A stretch of 41,226 nucleotides of DNA from an uncultured Synergistales bacterium (lineage in GTDB: Bacteria > Synergistota > Synergistia > Synergistales > Aminobacteriaceae). Below are positions 17,918-26,488 of this stretch, piece by piece (position 1 is the first letter of the stretch; the number at the start of each line of letters is the position of its first letter). The DNA is taken from NCBI GenBank assembly GCA_905233725.1, contig CAJOEM010000024.1:1-41226 (forward strand), read 5' to 3'. The notes under the pieces were generated by a model. The model ran no database searches and was not told where the DNA came from. It saw nothing but the letters and a program-made list of their open reading frames with translations. Made by a program: the position numbers and the translations under genes.

Positions 17918-17993
17918 AAAAAAAGCCTCCTGAAAAAAATAAGAATTATCGATAAGATTTTCGCCCCGCACCATTGCAGAGCAACTAGCATTA

Positions 17994-18022
17994 AGATTAC
18001 ATGTTAAAAGGCTTTATGTCAA
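17994..18022 (-). promoter_or_regulatory. csp promoter
   Basis: On the minus strand TTGACA (18022-18017), a 17-bp spacer and TAATCT (17999-17994). The -35 is perfect and the -10 weak. Confidence 0.55.
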
Positions 18023-18044
18023 GTTGTTCTCGAATAAACATGAC

Positions 18045-19001
18045 TCAGAAAAATCGCGACAGTGCCAAAGTTACGCCCTCAGAAAAAATTGCTTTGCTGC
18101 GTAATAATGCCGCGTTTTTACAAGCAAGATTCTTCGCACACAAAATCGCCGCACGTTCGCACACGTTGTCCGTTCCGGTTAATTCAAGAACTCGCGCCGA
18201 ACTCGCCAGGAAATATTCACGCCCGTCAAGCTGCATTAATTCCTGAGAACTGAACGTAAAAAATTCGAGATTACGTTTTTCTGCGAAATTCAGCAATGCA
18301 GGTTCGTGAGATTTAATATTAATCGTTGCGAGTGCTCTTAGCGACAATTCTGAGACACCAGCGGATTCGAGAAAATTTTTCGCGGCAATTTCGAATTCCT
18401 CGGGAGCAAGATTTTTTTTGCAGCCCGCACCCAAAACAAGATTCTTCGGACGCAAGACCAGAGTTTCCTGCCAGGGCGTGATTTGCAACTGTTCGGTTAT
18501 GGCGATGCCGATTGACTGAGATGACTGAGAATTTCCGCGCAATAATTCAGCGGAGATTCGCTTGATTAGCTCGGGATTTTCGATTTCGCAATTATTTTTC
18601 ACGGCCCATTCATCGATTGCAATAATATTATTCACGTCCGTAGCTGTTGTTATGACGGCTTGAGCGTGAATTAATCCGGAAATTTTTCGTGCCAGAGAAT
18701 TTGCCCCGCCGATATGTCCGGATAAAATCGGGATAACAAACTCGCCGGATTCGCCGATTACGAGAACTGCCGGGTCTGATAGCTTGGATTTCACGAACGG
18801 AGCGATCGCACGAACTGCAATTCCACACGCTGAGATAAAAATTATTGCACGAGCTTCAGGAAATATTTCGCGCACGAACTCGTGAAGATTCTCGGGCTTG
18901 TGAATTTCGCATTCCGGGAAAAATTTCGAGATTCTTTCGGCAAGATTTAGCGCTCTTGACGTGAACGCGATGAAAATTATTTTCTCGTTTGGATTTTTCA
19001 T
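18045..19001 (-). CDS. cbiG: Cobalt-precorrin 5A hydrolase
   Basis: The 318-residue enzyme opens the delta-lactone of cobalt-precorrin 5A in anaerobic cobalamin synthesis, releasing acetaldehyde. The N-terminal part has IIFISACGIAVRAIAPFVKSK-type and VIPILSGHIGGANSLARKI motifs of the CbiG N and middle domains, and an ITTATDVN motif. The C-terminal domain begins at LVLGAGCKKN. The frame extends upstream to 19160, but ATG 19001 lies 6 nt after a consensus TATAAT and begins a typical CbiG N-terminus, so the message is probably leaderless. No other ring-synthesis gene is adjacent; cobS and a cobU-like gene are 11 kb away. Confidence 0.9.
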   Translation of the reverse strand: MKNPNEKIIFIAFTSRALNLAERISKFFPECEIHKPENLHEFVREIFPEARAIIFISACGIAVRAIAPFVKSKLSDPAVLVIGESGEFVIPILSGHIGGANSLARKISGLIHAQAVITTATDVNNIIAIDEWAVKNNCEIENPELIKRISAELLRGNSQSSQSIGIAITEQLQITPWQETLVLRPKNLVLGAGCKKNLAPEEFEIAAKNFLESAGVSELSLRALATINIKSHEPALLNFAEKRNLEFFTFSSQELMQLDGREYFLASSARVLELTGTDNVCERAAILCAKNLACKNAALLRSKAIFSEGVTLALSRFF

Positions 19002-19007
19002 GGCATG

Positions 19008-19036
19008 ATTATATTGCATTGTGTTATACTTAACAA
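19008..19036 (-). promoter_or_regulatory. cbiG promoter, leaderless arrangement
   Basis: On the minus strand TTGTTA (19036-19031), a 17-bp spacer and TATAAT (19013-19008). Six bases separate the -10 from the ATG at 19001. It overlaps the rpsB promoter on the opposite strand. Confidence 0.65.
19022..19030 (+). promoter_or_regulatory. rpsB extended -10 promoter
   Basis: TGT-TATACT forms an extended -10 that would start transcription near 19037. This gives an rpsB leader of about 107 nt, long enough to hold an S2 autoregulatory structure, although I cannot fold one with confidence. Confidence 0.45.
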
Positions 19037-19143
19037 AAATTTTCACAAATTCGCACGCTTGTGTTTGCAAAGGTGTCGTGAGTTCTCGCGATTTTTGATA
19101 CACAGGCGGAGGATTAATAACCTTTGGGAGGTAGTTTTTAGCA

Positions 19144-19986
19144 ATGGCAGTAGCCAGCATGAAGCAGTTGTTGGAATGCGGAGTCCACTTTGGGCATCAG
19201 ACCCGACGCTGGAATCCTAAAATGAAGCCGTATATTTTCACCGAGCGTAACGGCGTGTATATTATCGACTTGCAGAAGACAGTTCGAGGTCTCGATCGTG
19301 CGTATGATTTTATCAGAACGACGGCGGCTGAAGGCGGTCATGTTTTGTTCGTAGGCACGAAACGTCAGGCTCAGGAAACAATCAGAGACGAAGCTACACG
19401 CTGTGGGCAGTATTATATTAACCAGCGATGGCTCGGCGGATTGATGACGAATTTCCCGACGATTAAGAAGCGAATCGCACGCATGCTCGAATTGCGGAAA
19501 TATGACGAGGAAGACGGCTGGGAGAATTTCACGAAGAAAGAAACCGCTGCATTGAAAAAAGAACAAATCAAGCTCGAAAAATATCTGGGCGGTATCGCGG
19601 CAATGTCAGCTGTACCCGATGCGATTTTCCTGATTGACCCAAGACGCGAAGAGAACGCAATCGCTGAAGCAAAGAAATTACACATTCCGGTAGTTTCGAT
19701 TGTTGACACGAATTGCGACCCCGAAATGATCGATTATCCGATTCCGGGCAATGACGACGCAATCAGAGCGATTAAATTAATCACGGGTCTTATGGCGAAC
19801 GCAGTTATCGAAGGCAGACAGGGCGAAGATGCAGTGATCCCTGTCGCAACACTCGCAGCTCCGGCTGACGGCGAAGAGGACAGCGAGGAAATGTATTTTG
19901 CTGAGAAAAGCGGAATTGCCGATCGTGAAAGACTGCACGAAAAATACGAGGGAAATATCGACGACGAAATGGAAAGGGACAGATAA
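19144..19986 (+). CDS. rpsB: 30S ribosomal protein S2
   Basis: The 280-residue protein is a structural part of the small subunit. The N-terminus [22 protein letters not shown] is characteristic, followed by [28 protein letters not shown] and the [12 protein letters not shown] motif. The acidic C-terminal tail after about 235 ([12 protein letters not shown]) is longer than in many bacteria. A GGGAGGT site lies 12 nt before ATG 19144. It is cotranscribed with tsf 3 bp later. Confidence 0.97.
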   Translation: MAVASMKQLLECGVHFGHQTRRWNPKMKPYIFTERNGVYIIDLQKTVRGLDRAYDFIRTTAAEGGHVLFVGTKRQAQETIRDEATRCGQYYINQRWLGGLMTNFPTIKKRIARMLELRKYDEEDGWENFTKKETAALKKEQIKLEKYLGGIAAMSAVPDAIFLIDPRREENAIAEAKKLHIPVVSIVDTNCDPEMIDYPIPGNDDAIRAIKLITGLMANAVIEGRQGEDAVIPVATLAAPADGEEDSEEMYFAEKSGIADRERLHEKYEGNIDDEMERDR

Positions 19987-19989
19987 ATC

Positions 19990-20598
19990 ATGCCAGAAAT
20001 TACAGCAGCAGTTGTTAAAGAATTGCGTGAGAGAACCGGCTCAGGAATGATGGATTGCAAAAAGGCTCTTGCTGAGACCGGCGGTGACATGGAGAAAGCG
20101 ATAGACTATTTGCGCGAGAAAGGTCTTGCTAAAGCAGCCAAGAAAGCTGAACGAACTGCAAAAGACGGACGCATCTTCCATTATGTTCACAATAATTTCA
20201 AAGTCGGCGCGTTGTTGGAACTCGACACGGAAACGGACTTTGTTGCCAGAACCGACGAGTTCAATAATCTCGGTCACGAAATTTGCATGCAGATCGCAGC
20301 AGCTAACCCGTTGTATGTAACGCCAGCCGAAGTTCCAGCCGAAGTTCTCGACAAAGAGCGCGAAATTTATCGTCAGCAGCTCATGGAGGACGAGAAGAAC
20401 AAGAAAAAGCCAGCGAATATTATCGACAAGATCATCGAGGGCAAAATTGAGAAATATTATGAGATTAATTGTCTGCTCGAACAGGAATATATTCGTGATT
20501 CAGACAAGAAGATTAAAGATCTCGTAACGGAAATGATCGCGAAGTTGGGCGAGAATATCGTCGTGAAAAGATTCGCAAGATTCGCGATTGGTGAGTAA
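19990..20598 (+). CDS. tsf: Elongation factor Ts (short form)
   Basis: The nucleotide-exchange factor for EF-Tu. The UBA-like N-terminus (VKELRERTGSGMMDCKKALAETGGDMEKAIDYLREKG) and the TDFVAR core motif are clear. At 202 residues it is the short type known from Thermus, with one core subdomain instead of the duplicated one of E. coli. A terminator follows at 20618. Confidence 0.97.
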   Translation: MPEITAAVVKELRERTGSGMMDCKKALAETGGDMEKAIDYLREKGLAKAAKKAERTAKDGRIFHYVHNNFKVGALLELDTETDFVARTDEFNNLGHEICMQIAAANPLYVTPAEVPAEVLDKEREIYRQQLMEDEKNKKKPANIIDKIIEGKIEKYYEINCLLEQEYIRDSDKKIKDLVTEMIAKLGENIVVKRFARFAIGE

Positions 20599-20617
20599 TT
20601 TTTGAAATAGCAATCTG

Positions 20618-20652
20618 CCGGTGTAGAAAGCAATTTTTTGCACCGGTTTTTT
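20618..20652 (+). terminator. Terminator after rpsB-tsf
   Basis: CCGGTG (20618-20623) pairs with CACCGG (20641-20646), followed by six T residues. The loop is 17 nt. It would separate rpsB-tsf from pyrH. Confidence 0.8.
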
Positions 20653-20682
20653 GTGTTTTTGTGTTCGTAAATTTTTTAGAAT

Positions 20683-21390
20683 ATGCGATTCAAAAGAATA
20701 TTATTGAAATTATCCGGCGAAGTTCTGGCAGGCGCGAGTAAATTCGGCCATGATTTCTCAGCGGTAAATGATTTTGCGCGTGCGATTGCCGAGATCAGAA
20801 ATTCCGGCGTTGAACTTGCAATCGTTGTTGGTGGCGGAAATTTGATTCGCGGCCGTGATGTCAAAGCGTTCGGATTAGATCCGGTAAATGCGGATTCAAT
20901 GGGAATGCTCGGGACTGTCATGAATGCGATTGCCCTGAAAGATTCTATCGAGAAATTGGGAATCAGAACTGATGTATACTCGGCTGTGCGCATGGAACCG
21001 ATTGCGGATTTGTATAATCGCGCTCGCGTGAATGATTCGCTAAAGTCCGGACATGTTGTGATTTTCGGCGCGGGAACCGGTCACCCGTTTTTCTCGACGG
21101 ATTCGGCGGCTGCGTTGAGAGCTGCGGAAATTGGCGCGGATTGCGTAGTGAAAGCTACGAAAGTGAACGGAATTTATGACAAAGACCCCGAAAAATTCAA
21201 GGACGCGAAGTTTTTGCCCGAATTAAGTTTCAGTGACGCGTTGAGATTAAATATCGAAGTTATGGACGCGGCGGCGTTTGCGATTTGTCGGGATAATAAC
21301 ATACCGATTTGGGTTTTGAGTGTTCACGAGGAGAATTGGCAGAGGAAAATTTGCAGTGACTCAGAAAATTTTGGGTCGCTTGTGAGATAA
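20683..21390 (+). CDS. pyrH: UMP kinase
   Basis: The 235-residue enzyme phosphorylates UMP to UDP with ATP; it is of the amino-acid-kinase fold, normally hexameric and GTP-regulated. Motifs are RILLKLSGEVLAG, VVGGGNLIRGRD, DSMGMLGTVMNA, and GTGHPFFSTDSAAALRAAE. The start is fixed by the family's N-terminus, but ATG 20683 has no Shine-Dalgarno, only an AT-rich TTTTTTAGAAT. It lies 31 bp after the tsf terminator. Confidence 0.96.
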   Translation: MRFKRILLKLSGEVLAGASKFGHDFSAVNDFARAIAEIRNSGVELAIVVGGGNLIRGRDVKAFGLDPVNADSMGMLGTVMNAIALKDSIEKLGIRTDVYSAVRMEPIADLYNRARVNDSLKSGHVVIFGAGTGHPFFSTDSAAALRAAEIGADCVVKATKVNGIYDKDPEKFKDAKFLPELSFSDALRLNIEVMDAAAFAICRDNNIPIWVLSVHEENWQRKICSDSENFGSLVR

Positions 21391-21429
21391 ATATGTTTTG
21401 AGTATGTTTTGAAGGAGGCTTCATTCACA

Positions 21430-21984
21430 ATGGCGGACGAATTAGGAATTTTGAAAGGCAACATGGACAAAGCAGTCGCATTTTTGCAGAGCGAATTTAT
21501 GTCTATCAGGACAGGTCGCGCACACCCGGGTTTGGTCAGTGATATAAAAGTCGATTACTACGGAACCCCCACGCCGATTAAGCAACTCGCAAACGTTACG
21601 ATTCCGGAGAGCAGGTCGATTCAAATTGCGCCGTTTGACAAGAGCGTTTTGAAAGCAATGGAGAAAGCGATCCTGGCTGCGAACATCGGCATGACACCAC
21701 AGAGTGACGGTTCGGTTATTCGTCTCACACTTCCAGAATTAACGAAAGCCCGCCGCGTTGAATTGACGAAATTACTCGCGAAGAAAGCCGAGGAGTCAAA
21801 AGTCGTCATTCGCAATTACAGACGAGACACGATTGAAGCTCTCAAGAAACAAGAGAAAGCCTCGGAAATCACGGAAGACGATCTCAAGAAATTCACGAAA
21901 GATGTTCAGGATATTACGGACAGTTACGTGAAAAAAATCGATGAAGTTTATAAAGCAAAAGAGAAAGAAGTTCTCGAAGATTAA
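21430..21984 (+). CDS. frr: Ribosome recycling factor
   Basis: The 184-residue factor splits post-termination ribosomes with EF-G. It shows FMSIRTGRAHPGLV, VDYYGTPTPIKQLANV, RSIQIAPFDKS and LTKARRVELTKL, plus a helical Lys/Glu-rich end. The frame is open from a TTG at 21409, but GGAGG 11 nt before ATG 21430 sets the start. It follows pyrH as in most bacteria. Confidence 0.97.
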   Translation: MADELGILKGNMDKAVAFLQSEFMSIRTGRAHPGLVSDIKVDYYGTPTPIKQLANVTIPESRSIQIAPFDKSVLKAMEKAILAANIGMTPQSDGSVIRLTLPELTKARRVELTKLLAKKAEESKVVIRNYRRDTIEALKKQEKASEITEDDLKKFTKDVQDITDSYVKKIDEVYKAKEKEVLED

Positions 21985-22011
21985 AAATTTATCACTGGAG
22001 GATTTTTGAGA

Positions 22012-22818
22012 ATGGAAGATAAAAGCAGCTATAATTCGCCGGCATACACGACTTTCAAAGCGCAGTTGAAAAAACTGATCGGCATAGACCTGAACTCGTA
22101 CAAAGACCAGATTCACAGGCGCACGCACGAATTAATGTCTCGTTGGGGAGCGAAAACTTATGACGAGTACTTCACAATGATTAAAAGCAATGATAAAAAG
22201 TTGCGAGAATTTCTGGATCACTTGACGATTAACGTGTCCGAATTTTTCAGGAATGATTCTCAATGGTGGAAGATGCGCGATATATTAATCCCGGAATTGA
22301 TTCAGAAACGCGGAACTAAACGCCTGAAATTATGGAGCGCCGGTTGTGCAACTGGTGAGGAACCGTATTCGCTCGCGATTTTGTCGGCAGTGTGCGGGCT
22401 TGACACGATGAATCCTGTTCTGGCAGTTGACGTTGATCAGGGAGCAATTTCGATCGCACAGAAAGCTAATTACAGAAAAGCGCAATTATTAAACGTTCCG
22501 AAAGAATATCTGAACAAGTATTTCACAACGACTGACGGCGGCGATACGTATAACGTGATTCCGGATATTAAGCGTCGTGTGAGTTTCAAGCGCATGAACA
22601 TGATCGAAGACTCGTTCGGCTCGAATTTTGATATTATCCTGTGCCGCAACGTCGTAATATATTTCACGGCGGAAACAAAGGACAAGCTGTACAAGAAATT
22701 TTTTGAAGCACTGGCACCCGGTGGATATTTTCTGGTTGGCTCAACGGAGCAGATATTCGGCTATCAGAAAATCGGCTTCGAATCAGCAGGCCCGTTCCTG
22801 TACACGAAGAAAAAATAG
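22012..22818 (+). CDS. CheR-type protein-glutamate methyltransferase
   Basis: The 268-residue protein methylates glutamates on chemoreceptors using S-adenosylmethionine. The N-terminal CheR helical domain (LIGIDLNSYKDQIHRRTHELMSR, then NVSEFFRN) precedes the methyltransferase core with LKLWSAGCATGEEPYSLAI (SAM site), a DVDQGAISIA acidic motif and DIILCRNVVIYF. ATG 22012 lies 10 nt after CTGGAGG. TTG 22006 is too close. No chemoreceptor or CheB gene is in the window, so its partner is elsewhere. The pyrH-frr-cheR order is unusual. Confidence 0.9.
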   Translation: MEDKSSYNSPAYTTFKAQLKKLIGIDLNSYKDQIHRRTHELMSRWGAKTYDEYFTMIKSNDKKLREFLDHLTINVSEFFRNDSQWWKMRDILIPELIQKRGTKRLKLWSAGCATGEEPYSLAILSAVCGLDTMNPVLAVDVDQGAISIAQKANYRKAQLLNVPKEYLNKYFTTTDGGDTYNVIPDIKRRVSFKRMNMIEDSFGSNFDIILCRNVVIYFTAETKDKLYKKFFEALAPGGYFLVGSTEQIFGYQKIGFESAGPFLYTKKK

Positions 22819-22820
22819 TT

Positions 22821-23174
22821 ATGAACGAATTGGCTTTAGCGCGTTCGATGAGCGATACGATTCTTGGCTTGTGCGATAACATGGGCTTCACAAGAGTACG
22901 AAAAATCTTGCTGAAAGTCGGTGTCGTGAAGGACGTGAATCCGGAAGTTATGGTCTCGACGTTCGCAATGCTGTCAAAAGGCAAAGTTACAGAAGGAGCG
23001 TTGTTGGCAATAATGTTCGTGCCGTTGACGCTGAGTTGCTATGATTGCGGCAATCGCGGCTATCGTGATGATAACAAGCTGAAATGTCCAAAGTGCGGAA
23101 GTCAGAACGTGAAATTGATAACGGGACTTGAGTTTTCGATTGAGTCCATTGAGGTTGAGAAAAATCTTTCATGA
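22821..23174 (+). CDS. HypA-like zinc protein (Ni-site His missing)
   Basis: The 117-residue protein matches hydrogenase/urease nickel-insertion protein HypA in length and layout. N-terminal MNELALARSM is followed by VGVVKDVNPEVMVSTFAML and the zinc site CYDCG-x8-CPKCGS. HypA proteins normally begin MHE, with His2 binding nickel; here residue 2 is Asn. No hydrogenase, HypB or other hyp gene is nearby, although a PurM/HypE-fold gene is at 5531. It may therefore be a HypA paralogue with another role. The start is 2 bp after the cheR-like gene. Its end overlaps pcrA by 4 nt (ATGA), so it is translationally coupled. Confidence 0.75.
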   Translation: MNELALARSMSDTILGLCDNMGFTRVRKILLKVGVVKDVNPEVMVSTFAMLSKGKVTEGALLAIMFVPLTLSCYDCGNRGYRDDNKLKCPKCGSQNVKLITGLEFSIESIEVEKNLS

Positions 23175-25213
23175 GCGCGAATGATTTGTCAAGGAATAAT
23201 GCAGCGAGTAGGAAAATATTAGCTCAACTTTCGAACCGTCAGCGAGAAGCCGTTACTTACACTGACGGTCATTTGTTGGTTTTAGCCGGAGCCGGCAGCG
23301 GAAAAACCCGAGTATTAACATGCAAAGTCGCGTGGCTGATCTCGGAGGAAATCGCAAAAGCAAACGAGATTCTGGCTGTGACATTCACGAACAAAGCTGC
23401 CGGAGAAATGCGTTCGCGCATAAATAATCTTGTGCCGGAAAATTACGCCGAGAAAATTCAGGTCGGAACGTTTCACGGATTCGGCTTGAGATTCTTGTTC
23501 AGGCATCAGAAAGCTCTCAGGGAAATTGCGAAATTAAAAGAGAATTTTACGGTTTTTGACAGAGCTGACAGCAGGAAATTGATTCAGGATATTATGACAG
23601 AGATGAAGCTCTCAACGAAAGTTTCCGCTCCGGCTGGGATCTTGGAAGCGATTGCGCGTGATTACATGGACTGGTCAATCACAAAAACTGACAGCAATCT
23701 TGAGGGCAGTTATTTAGTTATTGGCAATGAATATCGCAAAAGGCTGCGTGAATTGAACGCCGTGGATTTCGATGACCTGATGATTCTGCCGCTGGAAATT
23801 CTTAGCCAAGATTCTGAGATCAGGCATTATGAGCAAGAGAGACTGAACTGGATTCTTGTTGACGAATATCAAGACGTGAATCGTCCGCAATATTTGCTGC
23901 TGAAATATATTGCCGGTGAAAATTGCATCGTGAATGTCGTTGGCGATCCTGATCAGGCGATTTACGGCTGGCGCGGTGCAGACGTGAATATGATCCTGAA
24001 TTTTGAGAAAGATTTCCGTGACGCGACGCGAATCGTTCTTGATGAGAATTACAGGTCAACAGGCTGTATTCTGCGTGCGGCGAACTCGCTGATCCTGAAT
24101 AATACACACAGGTTCGAGAAAAATTTGCGCACGGCTCGTGAGTCTGGCGAGAAAATTTATAATCTGATTGCGACAACAGATTATCAGGAAGCGGATTTCA
24201 TCGTGCGTGAGATTGAAAGACTGCACTCGAGATATGGCTATGCGTATAAAGACATCGCGCTATTATATCGCCAGAATGCCATGAGCAGATTGTACGAACA
24301 GAAATTTTTGCAGGCTGGCGTGCCGTATAGAATCGTTCGCGGCCTGGGATTCTATGACAGAATGGAAGTCAAGGACGTGTTGTCGATTTTAAGATTTGCG
24401 CTGAACCCGTTTGATTTCGCTGCGTTGGAACGAGTTGCAGATTTTGCGATTGACGGCATGGGTAAGAAACGCTGCAATGATTTCGAGGAATGGCTGAGTG
24501 ATTTGCGCGAAAAATCCGGGGATAATCCGAGTGAAATCTGGAGCTTGATAGCCGGTGGAGCTTGGAAAGTTTCAGGCAAAATTGACGTGAGCATTCGTAA
24601 TTTCGCAAGTCACATGTGCGCGCTGAACGAGATCGCTGAGAAGGGAATTATTCGTGCTGTAGATTATGTTCTGGAGGATTTGGCGTACGAAGAATATTTG
24701 CATGATAAAGATCCGGAATCTTTCGAGGACAGACTGGATAATGTTCAGGAATTGAAGTCTGTGCTTCCCAGGGGGAATTTGGCGCAATCGTTGGCTGAGG
24801 CCGCGCTATACACGGACGCAGATACGCAGGATTCTGGATTGGATTCGGTTTGTCTGTCAACGCTTCATGCTGCGAAAGGTCTGGAATATCCTGTTGTTTT
24901 TATCGTAGGACTCGAGGAGAATATTTTCCCGCATTCAAGATCAAAAGAAGACCCGGCTGAACTCGAAGAAGAACGCAGATTATTTTACGTAGGCATAACT
25001 CGTGCGGAAGAGCGATTGTACTTGACTTCGGCGCATACCCGGCATTTGTACGGAAAGCCAGCTGAGCATGATGTGTCGGTGTTTTTGCTCGAGATACCGG
25101 ATAATTTGAAGCGAGTCGATGACAGGAATTTTGACACGAGAGGCTTTGTTTTTCGTAGTTCCAGGAAAAATTATGATAGCAATAGCGATAACTGGGGAAG
25201 TTGGCGCAGGTAA
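23171..25213 (+). CDS. UvrD/PcrA-type DNA helicase
   Basis: The 680-residue superfamily 1A helicase unwinds DNA 3'-5' in repair and replication. All motifs are present: Q motif around NRQREAVTY, I AGAGSGKT, Ia VTFTNKAAGEM, Ib VGTFHGFGLR, II LVDEYQDVN, III GDPDQAIYGWRGAD, IV LDENYRST, V STLHAAKGLEYPVVF, and VI RRLFYVGITRAEERL. It is slightly shorter than typical PcrA (about 730), with a reduced C-terminal tail. The N-terminus overlaps the HypA-like gene by 4 nt and the C-terminus overlaps coaE by 41 nt. Confidence 0.93.
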   Translation: MSANDLSRNNAASRKILAQLSNRQREAVTYTDGHLLVLAGAGSGKTRVLTCKVAWLISEEIAKANEILAVTFTNKAAGEMRSRINNLVPENYAEKIQVGTFHGFGLRFLFRHQKALREIAKLKENFTVFDRADSRKLIQDIMTEMKLSTKVSAPAGILEAIARDYMDWSITKTDSNLEGSYLVIGNEYRKRLRELNAVDFDDLMILPLEILSQDSEIRHYEQERLNWILVDEYQDVNRPQYLLLKYIAGENCIVNVVGDPDQAIYGWRGADVNMILNFEKDFRDATRIVLDENYRSTGCILRAANSLILNNTHRFEKNLRTARESGEKIYNLIATTDYQEADFIVREIERLHSRYGYAYKDIALLYRQNAMSRLYEQKFLQAGVPYRIVRGLGFYDRMEVKDVLSILRFALNPFDFAALERVADFAIDGMGKKRCNDFEEWLSDLREKSGDNPSEIWSLIAGGAWKVSGKIDVSIRNFASHMCALNEIAEKGIIRAVDYVLEDLAYEEYLHDKDPESFEDRLDNVQELKSVLPRGNLAQSLAEAALYTDADTQDSGLDSVCLSTLHAAKGLEYPVVFIVGLEENIFPHSRSKEDPAELEEERRLFYVGITRAEERLYLTSAHTRHLYGKPAEHDVSVFLLEIPDNLKRVDDRNFDTRGFVFRSSRKNYDSNSDNWGSWRR

Positions 25214-25781
25214 ATCAACGCTCACGAAATTATTGCGCGAGAAATTTTGCTGTAAGAGCGTGAGTGCCGATGAAATTGCGAAATCGCTCTGGGATACGGA
25301 ACAGGTGAGAGAAGCTGCTGTCTCAAGATGGGGCAGCAGTATTGTTGACGAAGCCGGAAATGTTATCAAGTCCGAAATTGCAAGAATAATTTTCGCGAAT
25401 GAATCCGAGAATATCTGGTGCAATAATTTGCTGCATCCGCTGGTATTTTCGAAATTGCGCGAGATTGTGAATCATGAGAGATTGCTTGGTTCGGGATTTT
25501 TGCTTCTGGAGATACCGCTGTTGTTCGAGGCGAATGTTGCGAAATTCTGGGATTATGTGATATTCGTTACGGCGAAACTCGAGACTAGATTGCAGCGCTG
25601 TGAAATTAATCGGAACTGGTCGCGTGAGGAATTTTTCCGGCGTGAGGGCTTTTTTATGGATTCGCGTTTGAAAATCTCGTGCAGCGATTTCGTGATTGAA
25701 AATGATTCCGGACTTGGCGATTTAGAGACTGCGATTGAGAGAATAATTGGGAAAATCTGTCGTGAAATTACTCTGCGGTGA
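25173..25781 (+). CDS. coaE: Dephospho-CoA kinase
   Basis: The 202-residue enzyme performs the last step of coenzyme A synthesis. P-loop GEVGAGKSTLTK is near residue 8, SADEIAKSLW gives the substrate Asp, HPLVFSKLREIV and LLEIPLLFEA are present, and the lid has an Arg-rich RCEINRNWS segment. The frame is open from 25119, but AGGA 6 nt before ATG 25173 and the family's N-terminus set the start. It overlaps pcrA by 41 nt and the following methyltransferase by 20 nt, so these genes form one tightly packed operon. Confidence 0.93.
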   Translation: MIAIAITGEVGAGKSTLTKLLREKFCCKSVSADEIAKSLWDTEQVREAAVSRWGSSIVDEAGNVIKSEIARIIFANESENIWCNNLLHPLVFSKLREIVNHERLLGSGFLLLEIPLLFEANVAKFWDYVIFVTAKLETRLQRCEINRNWSREEFFRREGFFMDSRLKISCSDFVIENDSGLGDLETAIERIIGKICREITLR

Positions 25782-26463
25782 TTGCTTCGAGTTAATGCGA
25801 GAGATCCCGGATAAGAGCATTGACTTGATATTGACAGATCCGCCGTATAATATTGCGGATTACAGCACGGGTAACATGAAATTCGATTGGCGCAATGAGA
25901 TTAATAACGACTTGGCTGACTGGGACAGGAAAATTTTGCGTCCGGAGTTTTTGCTGAGGGATTTCAAGCGGATTTTGCGTCCGAGTGGGAATGTTTTCGT
26001 GTTTTGCTCGTATAATTTGCTGGGTGAATATCACAGAGTTTTTGACCCGGAATTTGACACGTTCCAGTTCATGGTCTGGCATAAGACGAATCCGACACCG
26101 AATATCAGGCGCAGTTCGTTTTTGAATAGCTGCGAATTGATAATCTGCTGCTGGAATAAAGGTCATACGTGGAATTTCTCGCGGCAAAATCAGATGCATA
26201 ATTTTATCGAGTCGCCGATTTGCATGGGGCGTGAGCGCGTGAAAAATCCCAAACACCCAACACAAAAACCCGTTAAGATTCTCGAACATATAATCAAGAT
26301 CGCGTCGAATAAGGGCGACACGGTTTGCGACATGTTCAGCGGAGTTGGTTCGACAGGAGTTGCAGCGGTGAATCTTGGGCGGAATTTCGTTGGCATAGAG
26401 TGCGATCCGGAATATTTCGCTGCAGGTCAGAGCAGGATTTTTTCAGCGTTGAATAATAATTAG
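25762..26463 (+). CDS. Orphan beta-class DNA methyltransferase (N4-cytosine or N6-adenine)
   Basis: The protein has about 233 residues. LLCGDCFELMREIPDKSIDLILTDPPYN places catalytic motif IV (DPPYN) at the N-terminus. HPTQKP and DTVCDMFSGVGSTGVAAV (SAM-binding motif I) and VGIECDPEYF are near the C-terminus, the order of beta-class enzymes. No restriction endonuclease or specificity gene is adjacent, so it is likely a solitary epigenetic methyltransferase or a domesticated one. It is wedged between coaE and a helicase gene in a housekeeping operon. Start options are GTG 25762 (GGGA 10 nt upstream, chosen) or TTG 25747. The recognition site cannot be told from sequence. Confidence 0.88.
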   Translation: MKLLCGDCFELMREIPDKSIDLILTDPPYNIADYSTGNMKFDWRNEINNDLADWDRKILRPEFLLRDFKRILRPSGNVFVFCSYNLLGEYHRVFDPEFDTFQFMVWHKTNPTPNIRRSSFLNSCELIICCWNKGHTWNFSRQNQMHNFIESPICMGRERVKNPKHPTQKPVKILEHIIKIASNKGDTVCDMFSGVGSTGVAAVNLGRNFVGIECDPEYFAAGQSRIFSALNNN

Positions 26464-26488
26464 TAGATTACGAGGGAAATATTTTTTT

